64,000 nt of DNA. It comes from Streptomyces luteolifulvus (GTDB lineage: Bacteria; Actinomycetota; Actinomycetes; Streptomycetales; Streptomycetaceae). Position 1 is the first letter of the stretch. Each line of letters begins with the position of its first letter. The stretch is taken from the NCBI RefSeq assembly GCF_008806595.1, contig NZ_VZRB01000018.1:62001-126000 (forward strand), in the 5' to 3' direction. The position numbers and the translations under genes are program-made. Below, piece after piece: positions 49,403-57,284 of this stretch. Under the pieces are notes generated by a model that saw only the letters and a list, made by a program, of their open reading frames with translations, was not told where the DNA came from and ran no database searches.

Positions 49403-49998
49403 CCGGCCGCCGGCGCAACACCGCTCCGCCCCGCGAGGACGTCCTCGCCGCCGCGATGGAGATGATCGCGGAGCGCGGTCTGGAGAAGCTCACCATGGCG
49501 GCGCTCGGACGTGAGGTCGGTATGAGCAGCGGTCACCTCCTCTACCACTTCCACTCCAAGGACGAACTGCTCCTGGAGACGCTGGAGTGGAGCGAGGGCC
49601 GGCTCGGCGCCGAGCGCGGCCGGCTGCTCATGCGCCCCGCCACGGCCCGCGAGCGTCTGGACGCGTACGTCGACCTGTACGTCCCCGACGGCCACCGCGA
49701 CCCGCACTGGACCCTTTGGCTGGAGGTCTGGAACCGCTCGCAGAACGCCGACGACGGCGCCCGTGAACGCCAGGCCGCCATCGAGGGCGCCTGGCACCGC
49801 GACCTCGTGGCGCTGCTCGCGGAGGGGGTGTCCCGGGGCGAGTTCCGGCCCGTCGACGCCGACCGCTTCGCGACCCGGCTGCGGGCGCTGCTGGACGGCT
49901 TCTCGATCAATGTGGCGATCGGCCTGCAGGGGACGGACCGTGAGCAGGTTCTCGGCCACGTCCGGGAGTTCCTGGACGAGAGCCTGCTCGCATCCTGA
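49399..49998 (+). CDS. TetR-family (BetI-like) regulator of the urease-like/agmatine operon
   Basis: A 199-residue TetR protein. The helix-turn-helix is in MIAERGLEKLTMAALGREVG and SSGHLLYHFHSKDELLLETL; the C-terminal domain (YVDLYVPDGHRDPHWTLWLE) resembles BetI-type regulators. GTG 49399 overlaps the preceding stop (GTGA), so it is the last gene of the operon and probably autoregulates through the two palindromes upstream of ureAB. The ligand may be agmatine or a polyamine, by context only. Confidence 0.87.
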   Translation: MTGRRRNTAPPREDVLAAAMEMIAERGLEKLTMAALGREVGMSSGHLLYHFHSKDELLLETLEWSEGRLGAERGRLLMRPATARERLDAYVDLYVPDGHRDPHWTLWLEVWNRSQNADDGARERQAAIEGAWHRDLVALLAEGVSRGEFRPVDADRFATRLRALLDGFSINVAIGLQGTDREQVLGHVREFLDESLLAS

Positions 49999-50041
49999 GA
50001 CAGGTGGCTCACGCACGGTCAGCCTGTGCCAGACTGCCCCC

Positions 50042-50092
50042 GTGCTCTCGTTCGCCATGATTATTGGCAGCAGGCGCGCCGGTCCGCAGTGA
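50042..50092 (+). CDS. cimA leader peptide containing Ile-Ile (MIIGSRRAGPQ)
   Basis: ATG 50057 opens MIIGSRRAGPQ and stops at 50092; an in-frame GTG at 50042 would add VLSFA at the front. No ribosome site is visible, so a leaderless start at the GTG is possible. Two adjacent Ile codons (ATT ATT) suit isoleucine sensing. An attenuator hairpin with five T residues follows 55 bases downstream. Confidence 0.72.
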   Translation: MLSFAMIIGSRRAGPQ

Positions 50093-50146
50093 CCGCCACG
50101 TACGACCAGGTACGGGCGGACACCGTCGTTCTCGACCCGCGCGCAG

Positions 50147-50172
50147 ACCTCTCGCACCCGCGAGAGGTTTTT
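50147..50172 (+). terminator. cimA attenuator terminator
   Basis: A perfect 9-bp stem ACCTCTCGC / GCGAGAGGT with an ACCC tetraloop, followed by TTTTT. It stands between the Ile-containing leader peptide and cimA, 110 bases before the gene, so it must be read through for cimA to be expressed. Confidence 0.82.
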
Positions 50173-50282
50173 CGCATTTCTGGCCCACCCGGAGCCGGCA
50201 GCGCAGCGCGAGGGATCATTGGAGGACGGTGGAGCCGGTCATTCCGGTACAGACCGAGATCCAACACAGGAGCCTTGAGACC

Positions 50283-51887
50283 ATGACGGAAACCAGCGAG
50301 CTCGACGACTCGTTCCACGTCTTCGACACCACCCTGCGCGACGGCGCCCAGCGCGAGGGCATCAACCTGACCGTCGCCGACAAGCTGGCCATCGCACGGC
50401 ACCTGGACGACTTCGGCGTGGGCTTCATCGAGGGTGGCTGGCCCGGCGCCAACCCGCGCGACACCGAGTTCTTCGCCCGCGCCCAGCAGGAGATCCACTT
50501 CCGGCACGCCCAGCTGGTCGCGTTCGGTGCGACGCGCCGGGCGGGCGCGAGGGCGGCGCAGGACCCGCAGGTCAAGGCGCTCCTGGACTCGGGCGCCCCG
50601 GTGATCACCCTGGTCGCGAAGTCCCACGACCGGCATGTCGAGCTGGCGCTGCGCACCACGCTGGACGAGAACCTGGAGATGGTCCGCGACACGGTGTCCT
50701 TCCTGAGGGAGCAGGGCCGCCGCGTCTTCGTCGACTGCGAGCACTTCTTCGACGGCTACCGGGCCAACCCGGAGTACGCCAAGGCCGTCGTCCGTACGGC
50801 GTCCCAGGCAGGGGCGGACGTGGTGATCCTCTGCGACACCAACGGAGGCATGCTCCCCGCGCAGGTCCAGGCGGTCGTGTCCACGGTCCTCGCGGACACC
50901 GGCGCCCGGCTCGGCATCCACGCCCAGGACGACACGGGCTGCGCGGTGGCGAACACGCTGGCCGCGGTGGACGCGGGCGCGACCCACGTCCAGTGCACCG
51001 CGAACGGCTACGGCGAGCGCGTCGGCAACGCCAACCTCTTCCCGGTGGTCGCGGCCCTGGAGCTGAAGTACGGCAAGAAGGTGCTGCCCGAGGGCCACCT
51101 CCGCGAGATGACGCGCATCTCGCACGCCATCGCCGAGGTCGTCAACCTCACGCCCTCCACCCATCAGCCGTACGTAGGTGTCTCGGCCTTCGCCCACAAG
51201 GCCGGCCTGCATGCCTCCGCGATCAAGGTGGACCCGGACCTCTACCAGCACATCGACCCCGAGCAGGTCGGCAACACCATGCGGATGCTGGTCTCCGACA
51301 TGGCGGGCCGGGCGTCCGTGGAGCTCAAGGGCAAGGAGCTCGGCGTCGACCTGGGCGGTGACCGTGAGCTGGTCGGGCGGGTCGTGGAGCGGGTGAAGGA
51401 GCGCGAGCTCGCGGGCTACTCCTACGAGGCCGCGGACGCGTCCTTCGAACTGCTGCTGCGTGCGGAGGTCGAGGGCAAGCCGCTGAAGTACTTCGAGGTC
51501 GAGTCCTGGCGTGCGATCGCCGAGGACCGGCCCGACGGCAGCCACGCCAACGAGGCCACGGTCAAGCTGTGGGCGAAGAGTGAGCGCATCGTGGCCACGG
51601 CGGAGGGCAACGGCCCGGTCAACGCGCTGGACCGCGCGCTGCGTGTGGCCCTCGAAAGGATCTACCCCCAGCTCGCCAAGCTGGACCTGGTCGACTACAA
51701 GGTCCGCATCCTGGAGGGCGTGCACGGCACCCAGTCCACGACCCGTGTCCTGATCTCCACGTCCGACGGCACGGGGGAGTGGTCGACGGTGGGCGTCGCC
51801 GACAATGTCATCGCGGCATCCTGGCAGGCCCTGGAGGACGCGTACACGTACGGTCTGCTCCGGGCGGGGGTGGAGCCGGCGGAGTAG
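50283..51887 (+). CDS. cimA: Citramalate synthase
   Basis: A 534-residue member of the isopropylmalate/homocitrate synthase family. The N-terminal TIM barrel shows FDTTLRDGAQREGINLTVAD, FIEGGWPGANPRD, metal ligands in GIHAQDDTGCAVANTL, and CTANGYGERVGN; the C-terminal LeuA-type regulatory domain includes ILEGVHGTQSTTRVLI. The TTLRDGAQ and EGGWPGANP forms are those of CimA rather than LeuA. It condenses pyruvate and acetyl-CoA to citramalate, giving a threonine-independent route to isoleucine, which fits the Ile-codon attenuator upstream. Confidence 0.92.
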   Translation: MTETSELDDSFHVFDTTLRDGAQREGINLTVADKLAIARHLDDFGVGFIEGGWPGANPRDTEFFARAQQEIHFRHAQLVAFGATRRAGARAAQDPQVKALLDSGAPVITLVAKSHDRHVELALRTTLDENLEMVRDTVSFLREQGRRVFVDCEHFFDGYRANPEYAKAVVRTASQAGADVVILCDTNGGMLPAQVQAVVSTVLADTGARLGIHAQDDTGCAVANTLAAVDAGATHVQCTANGYGERVGNANLFPVVAALELKYGKKVLPEGHLREMTRISHAIAEVVNLTPSTHQPYVGVSAFAHKAGLHASAIKVDPDLYQHIDPEQVGNTMRMLVSDMAGRASVELKGKELGVDLGGDRELVGRVVERVKERELAGYSYEAADASFELLLRAEVEGKPLKYFEVESWRAIAEDRPDGSHANEATVKLWAKSERIVATAEGNGPVNALDRALRVALERIYPQLAKLDLVDYKVRILEGVHGTQSTTRVLISTSDGTGEWSTVGVADNVIAASWQALEDAYTYGLLRAGVEPAE

Positions 51888-51911
51888 GCATCGTGCGGGC
51901 GTCGGGTCTTT

Positions 51912-52004
51912 CAGCCCGTCCGGCGTTTGAGGACGAGGCCGTTCAGGCCGAAGGGGGGTCCAGGGGGCAGAGCCCCCTGGCGGGGTCGAAGGGGCGGAGC
52001 CCCT
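51912..52004. repeat. Dispersed intergenic repeat with tandem hairpins after cimA
   Basis: CAGCCCGTCCGGCGTTTGAG at 51912 recurs inverted at 30323-30346. Two hairpins follow: CCAGGGGGC/GCCCCCTGG (51960-51980) and GGGGC/GCCCC in the shared 13-mer (51991-52003). They may terminate cimA and the converging GH30 gene. Confidence 0.65.
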
Positions 52005-52053
52005 GGGGACGGGACGGGTAGGGGCGGCGGGGGCGAGGAAACCCGGCGTTACC

Positions 52054-53931
52054 TCACTGAAGCCGCCACTTCTGGTTCGCACCCCCCGTGCACGACCAGA
52101 TCTGCGCCCGCGCCCCATTCGCCGCCGAGTTGTCCGTCACATCGAGGCACTTGTCCGCAGCAGCGTTCACGACATCACCCGTCGCGGAGTCGTACGACCA
52201 CCGCTGCGCCCCGGTCCCATTGCAGCCGTACAGCTGCACCTTCGCCCCGTCCGCCACCGAACCCCCGCTCACGTCGAGGCACTTGCCCAGCGCCCGGACC
52301 GACCCGTCGGCCTGCACGGTCCACCTCTGCGCCGCCGTGCCGTTGCAGTCGTAGAGCTGCACGGCCGTCCCGTCGGTGCTCGAACCGCCCGCCACGTCCA
52401 GGCACTTGCCGGCGAGCCCGACGAACGCCCCCGACCGGTCACCCCCGCCCGACGGCGTCCCCGTCCAGGTGAACGTCGCCGACGTCTTCCCGGGCAGCGA
52501 GTACGTCGCGTGCTGTGATCCCCAGTTGATGGTGACGGTCCTCGCGGCCGCCCCGTCGTTGTACGCGATCAGCGCCTTGGAGCCGTCGGGGTTGCGCCAC
52601 GCCACGTTCGGCACCGCAGAGGATGCCGTCGAGGCGATCCGTTGGGCGCCGGGGCGGACGAACTTCGTCAGGTGGCCCATCGTGTAGTACTCCACCGTGT
52701 AGTCGACGGTCCCGCTCGCCCCGTCCCCGTGGTGCACGGTGATCAGCCCGCTGCACGTCCCGCATCCGCCGTTGTGCGGCCCCCGGTTCTGGTCCACGGC
52801 CAGCGACCACTTCGTCACCGACTTCGCCCAGTTCCGTGTGTAGTCCACGATGTTGAGCATGTCCTCGCGCTGCTGGTTGCCGATCCAGGTCCCGCCCGAG
52901 TGCTCGGTGCCGAACGCGTCCAGCTGCGGGTACCGGTCGTGCACGGCCGTCTGCTTGCCGACGTCCCCGCCGTACCCGTGCCAGGCGATCCCCCCGAAGT
53001 TGGGGTGCGCCCGCACCGCCGCGTCGTCGACCGTCTGCGCCGCGTACGCGTCGTACACGTCCCAGTTCCAGTCGTGCGCCAGCACCTTCGTGGACAGCCC
53101 GGCCGCCGCCAGCTTCGGCAGCAGCTCGTTCTTGGTGAAGTACGCGAGTCCGCTCGCGTTCCAGCTCATCGACGGATAGCCCGCGCAGCAGGTCGGCTCG
53201 TTCTGCGCCGTCACGTACGACACCGGGATGCCCTGGTCCCGGTACGCCTGGAGGTACTTCACGAAGTACGAGGCGAACGCCCCGTAGTACTCCGCCTTCA
53301 GCCAGCCCCCGTTGAGCTGCCCGCTGTCCTTCATCCAGGCCGGCGCGGTCCACGGGGAGGCCATGACGGTGAGGGACGGGTTCAGCCGGAGGGCCTGCTC
53401 GGTCAGGGGGACGACGTCCGCGAGGTCGTGCGCGATCGAGAACCCGGACAGGGAGGGGTCGGTCTGCCCGGCCGGCATGTCGTCGTACGTGTACCCGTAC
53501 CGCGCCAGATCCGACCCGCCCATCGGATTGCGCAGGAACGACAGCCCGATCCCGTCCGTCGGCGAGAACAGCTTCCGCATGGCCGTGTCCCGGGTCGTCT
53601 GTGACAGCGCCCCGCCGCTGTTCATCAGCCAGGCCGCAGTGTCCGTGAAGGACGCTCCGCCCCCGGTGAAGGTCTGGTAGCGGGTGTTCTCGTCGACGGT
53701 GATGTTCTCTCCGCTGCCGCCCGCGCCCGCCTGGAAGGCGAACGGTGTCTGGGCCTGCAGCCCGCGGACCACATGCCGTCCGCTGTCGTCGTCGGTCGTG
53801 GTCAGCCAGGTCGTGACCTGCTCGCCGGCCGCCTGTGCGGTGCCGGCGGCGGTCGTCAGGCCGGCGGACAGTCCGCCGACGGTGAGCAGCCCGGCCAGCG
53901 CGAGCCGGACGGTCCGCAGAGCTCTCCTCAT
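52054..53931 (-). CDS. Secreted GH30 glycosidase with C-terminal ricin-type (CBM13) domain
   Basis: A 625-residue secreted enzyme with signal peptide MRRALRTVRLALAGLL to AQAA. The GH30 (beta-glucosylceramidase/endo-beta-1,6-glycanase) domain has acid/base Glu245 (TAQNEPT) and nucleophile Glu343 (FGTEHSGG). After a short Gly/Asp linker come three QxW repeats (AAQRW, GAQRW, NQKW) of a ricin B lectin domain. The likely substrate is a beta-1,6-linked glucan or galactan. ATG 53931 has AAGGG upstream. Divergent from a GH3 gene with a shared promoter element. Confidence 0.9.
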   Translation of the reverse strand: MRRALRTVRLALAGLLTVGGLSAGLTTAAGTAQAAGEQVTTWLTTTDDDSGRHVVRGLQAQTPFAFQAGAGGSGENITVDENTRYQTFTGGGASFTDTAAWLMNSGGALSQTTRDTAMRKLFSPTDGIGLSFLRNPMGGSDLARYGYTYDDMPAGQTDPSLSGFSIAHDLADVVPLTEQALRLNPSLTVMASPWTAPAWMKDSGQLNGGWLKAEYYGAFASYFVKYLQAYRDQGIPVSYVTAQNEPTCCAGYPSMSWNASGLAYFTKNELLPKLAAAGLSTKVLAHDWNWDVYDAYAAQTVDDAAVRAHPNFGGIAWHGYGGDVGKQTAVHDRYPQLDAFGTEHSGGTWIGNQQREDMLNIVDYTRNWAKSVTKWSLAVDQNRGPHNGGCGTCSGLITVHHGDGASGTVDYTVEYYTMGHLTKFVRPGAQRIASTASSAVPNVAWRNPDGSKALIAYNDGAAARTVTINWGSQHATYSLPGKTSATFTWTGTPSGGGDRSGAFVGLAGKCLDVAGGSSTDGTAVQLYDCNGTAAQRWTVQADGSVRALGKCLDVSGGSVADGAKVQLYGCNGTGAQRWSYDSATGDVVNAAADKCLDVTDNSAANGARAQIWSCTGGANQKWRLQ

Positions 53932-53980
53932 GGTGCGCCGCCCTTCGGGAGGTGGGGGGATGGGGGCGTTGCGAGGCGTG

Positions 53981-54009
53981 AGTAAATGACGGCTGAGTGA
54001 CCGCGTCAA
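53981..54009 (-). promoter_or_regulatory. GH30 promoter
   Basis: On the minus strand, TTGACG (54009-54004), 17 bases, then TTTACT (53986-53981). The -10 runs into CACGCC, so the block TTTACTCACGCC matches the opposite promoter (TTAACTCACGCC) at 11 of 12 positions. Confidence 0.6.
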
Positions 54010-54091
54010 GAGGGTGGGCGTTCATTTCCTGAAACAACAACACCCCTGATCCGCCTGGACGTTACGTCTGTAGCAGCTCTGACGTGAAGTC

Positions 54092-54135
54092 TTGACGGCT
54101 GGGCGGGGGCCCAGTTAACTCACGCCGTGAGCTAA
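54092..54135 (+). promoter_or_regulatory. GH3 promoter with overlapping 21-bp dyad operator
   Basis: TTGACG (54092-54097), 17 bases, then TTAACT (54115-54120). The -10 begins a 21-base dyad centred at 54125 (TTAACTCACG-C-CGTGAGCTAA) with nine of ten pairs matched. A repressor bound here would cover the -10. Confidence 0.65.
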
Positions 54136-54180
54136 GTCATGAGTGGAACCCGTGGACTCACGAGAGCCGAGGGAAGGTCC

Positions 54181-57100
54181 ATGCGAAGAACCGCCCTGCT
54201 CGTCTCCGCCGCCCTGCTGACCGCACTGCTCCCCCTGGCGTCCGCCCAGGCGGCCGCCGCCGACGATCCCGCCCCCGTGCCCGTCGACCGCTTCGAGGGC
54301 GAGGTGCCCTTCGCAAGCCAGCCGGCCGAGGGCATCTTCACCTGGGGCAGCGACAGTGACGACCCGCCCGCCCTTCAGCTGACCGCCCGCGCCGACGCCC
54401 CCGAGGGCGGGAAGGTCCTCACCGGCAGCTACGACATCAGCGGCTGGGGCGGCTTCACCCACGACTACGCCGCCGACGCGCCCGCCCACGACTGGTCCGC
54501 CCACCAGGGCATCCGCTTCTGGTGGGACGGCCGCAACAGCGGCAGGAAGATCGCCTTCGAGCTCAAGGACGGCGGCGCCCACGGCGAGGCCTCCGAGCTC
54601 TGGACGACCTCGTTCACCGATGACTTCACCGGCTGGAAGCAGCTGGAGATCCCCTTCACCGACTTCGTCTACCGCACGGACTACCAGCCCGTCGGCGGCA
54701 TCGACCACGTCCTCGGCCTCACCCGGATGTGGGGCTACGCCGTCACCCTCCCGACCGGCGTCAAGGGCGAATTCGCCATGGACGGCGTCGAGTTGTACGG
54801 CAAAGCCGACCAGTCCCTGCGCGCCCGGGTCACCACCGACTCCGCCGTCCACCCCGTCGACGAGGGCCAGGCCGCGGCCGTCCGGTTCACCGTGGCCACC
54901 ACCGGCGGCGCCGCGATCGACGAGCCCGTGACCGTCACCTACGAAACCACCGGCGGCACCGCAGAGTCCGGCACGGACTACACCCCGGTCACCGGCACCC
55001 TCACCTTCCCCGCCGGCACACCCTCCGGCACCTCCCGCACCCTGCACGTCCCCACCCTGAAGGACAAGGCCGCCGAGCCCGCCGAGACGATCCCGCTGAG
55101 GCTCACGGTCACCGGAGCCAAGCCTCCGGCCGAGACCCCGCAGATCGTGATCGACGCGCACGGACTGCCGTATCTGAACAGCAAGTTGCCGGTCAGGAAG
55201 CGCGTCGCCGATCTGGTCTCCCGGATGTCCCTGGCGGAGAAGGCCGGCCAGATGACCCAGGCCGAGCGCGGCGCCGTCGGCACGCCGGGCGACATCGCCA
55301 CGTACGGCCTCGGTTCGCTGCTCTCCGGCGGCGGCTCCACCCCGACGCCCAACACCCCCGAGGGCTGGGCGAAGATGATCGACTCCTTCCAGCTCAGAGC
55401 ACAGGCGACGCGCTTCCAGATCCCGCTGATCTACGGTGTCGACGCGGTGCACGGCCACAACAACCTGGTCGGCGCCACGGTCCTGCCGCACAACATCGGC
55501 ATCGGCGCCACCAGGGACCCCGGCCTCGCCCGGAAGGCAGGCGCGGTGACCGCCGCCGAGGTCCGCGCCACCGGCATCCCCTGGGACTTCGCCCCCTGCC
55601 TCTGTGTCACCCGCGACGAACGCTGGGGCCGCTCCTACGAGTCCTTCGGCGAGGACCCGGCCCTCGTCGAGTCCATGGAGACGATCATCCAGGGCCTCCA
55701 AGGCGCCCGCAGCGGCAAGGACTTGGCCGACGGCGACAAGGTCCTCGCCACCGCCAAGCACTTCGTCGGTGACGGCGGCACCGCGTACGGCTCCTCCTCC
55801 ACCGGCACCTACACCATCGACCAGGGCGTCACCAGGGTCACCCGGCAGCAGCTGGAGGCCGTCCATCTGGCGCCGTACCGGGAGGCCGTGGAGCGCGGGG
55901 TCGGCTCGGTCATGCCCTCGTACTCCTCCCTCGACCTCCTCGGAGACGGGCGGGGCCCCGTCAAGATGCACGCCCGCGCCGACATGATCAACGGGCTGCT
56001 CAAGGACCGCATGGGCTTCGACGGCTTCGTCATCAGCGACTGGGCCGGCATCGACCAGATCCCCGGCGATTACGCGTCGGACGTCCGTACAGCGGTCGAT
56101 GCGGGCGTCGACATGATCATGGTCCCGTACGCCTACCAGGACTTCCACGCCACGCTCGTCGACGAGGTGAAGGCCGGACGCATCAGCGAGGGGCGCGTGG
56201 CCGACGCCGTGTCCCGCATCCTCACGCAGAAGTTCCGGCTCGGGCTGTTCGAGAAGCCGTACGCCGACACCGGCGGCGCCTCGCGGATCGGTTCCGCCGG
56301 ACACCGGGCCGTCGCACGCGAGGCGGCCGCCGAGTCGCAGGTCCTCCTGAAGAACTCCGGCGGCGTCCTGCCGCTGAAGAAGGCGCAGAAGGTGTACGTC
56401 GCCGGTTCCAACGCCGACGACATCGGCAACCAGAGCGGCGGCTGGACGGTCACCTGGCAGGGCTCCTCCGGGGACATCACGCCCGGCACGACGATCCTGG
56501 AGGCGATGCGGAAGAACGCCGCGCACCTGACGTACTCCAAGGACGCCTCGGCGCCCACCGACCGCTACGACGCCGGTGTGGTCGTCGTCGGTGAGACCCC
56601 GTACGCCGAGGGCGTCGGCGATGTCGGCAACGGGCACGACCTGGAGCTGTCCGCCGGGGACAAGGCGGCCGTCGACAGGGTGTGCTCGGCCATGAAGTGC
56701 GCGGTGCTGATCGTCTCCGGGCGCCCCCAGCTCATCGGCGACCGGCTCGACGGCATCGACGCCCTCGTGGCCTCCTGGCTGCCGGGCACGGAGGGCGACG
56801 GCGTCGCCGACGTCCTCTACGGGAAGCGGCCCTTCTCGGGACAGCTCCCGGTCACCTGGCCCAGGTCCCTGGCCCAGCTGCCGATCAACGTCGGCGACGC
56901 CGCGTACGATCCGCAGTTCCCGTACGGCTGGGGCCTGACCACTCTCGGCAAGGTGCCGCACGGCGGCGCGACGACACTGAAGGTGCTCGCCGCCGCGGCC
57001 CGGGCGGCCGAGCGGGCCGGCGCGCGGGAGGCGGGCCGTGCGCTCGTCACCAGGGCACGGCTGATCGTCCAGCAGCGGGCCGGGCAGCACATCACCGCGG

Positions 57101-57210
57101 CGGTGGCGAAGCCCTTCGCCGACGCGGACCATCTCCTGCTGAGCGGGCGGTACGGGGCGGCCGTGGACAGGCTCACGGCGGCCTACCGGGCGGCGCCCCG
57201 GGAGAGCTGA
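54181..57210 (+). CDS. Secreted multi-domain GH3 beta-glucosidase
   Basis: A 1009-residue secreted protein with signal peptide MRRTALLVSAALLTALLPLA to AQAAAA. Residues about 35-220 form a CBM11/CIA30-like carbohydrate-binding domain (FEGEVPFA, IRFWWDGRNSGRKIAFELKD). About 225-320 is a Calx-beta domain (VDEGQAAAVRFTV, GTDYTPVTGTLTFPAG). GH3 follows from about 325: GVDAVHGHNN, KHFVGDGG, and nucleophile Asp620 in VISDWAGID, then the C-terminal GH3 domain. The last 80 residues are an Ala/Arg-rich helical tail. ATG 54181 has GAGGGAAGG upstream. Confidence 0.92.
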   Translation: MRRTALLVSAALLTALLPLASAQAAAADDPAPVPVDRFEGEVPFASQPAEGIFTWGSDSDDPPALQLTARADAPEGGKVLTGSYDISGWGGFTHDYAADAPAHDWSAHQGIRFWWDGRNSGRKIAFELKDGGAHGEASELWTTSFTDDFTGWKQLEIPFTDFVYRTDYQPVGGIDHVLGLTRMWGYAVTLPTGVKGEFAMDGVELYGKADQSLRARVTTDSAVHPVDEGQAAAVRFTVATTGGAAIDEPVTVTYETTGGTAESGTDYTPVTGTLTFPAGTPSGTSRTLHVPTLKDKAAEPAETIPLRLTVTGAKPPAETPQIVIDAHGLPYLNSKLPVRKRVADLVSRMSLAEKAGQMTQAERGAVGTPGDIATYGLGSLLSGGGSTPTPNTPEGWAKMIDSFQLRAQATRFQIPLIYGVDAVHGHNNLVGATVLPHNIGIGATRDPGLARKAGAVTAAEVRATGIPWDFAPCLCVTRDERWGRSYESFGEDPALVESMETIIQGLQGARSGKDLADGDKVLATAKHFVGDGGTAYGSSSTGTYTIDQGVTRVTRQQLEAVHLAPYREAVERGVGSVMPSYSSLDLLGDGRGPVKMHARADMINGLLKDRMGFDGFVISDWAGIDQIPGDYASDVRTAVDAGVDMIMVPYAYQDFHATLVDEVKAGRISEGRVADAVSRILTQKFRLGLFEKPYADTGGASRIGSAGHRAVAREAAAESQVLLKNSGGVLPLKKAQKVYVAGSNADDIGNQSGGWTVTWQGSSGDITPGTTILEAMRKNAAHLTYSKDASAPTDRYDAGVVVVGETPYAEGVGDVGNGHDLELSAGDKAAVDRVCSAMKCAVLIVSGRPQLIGDRLDGIDALVASWLPGTEGDGVADVLYGKRPFSGQLPVTWPRSLAQLPINVGDAAYDPQFPYGWGLTTLGKVPHGGATTLKVLAAAARAAERAGAREAGRALVTRARLIVQQRAGQHITAAVAKPFADADHLLLSGRYGAAVDRLTAAYRAAPRES

Positions 57211-57284
57211 GGCAGCGGCTCAGGCAGCACCCCTCCCATCAGCAATAATGTCCATCTTTGGGAGGCTTCGGGTAACTTCGAACC

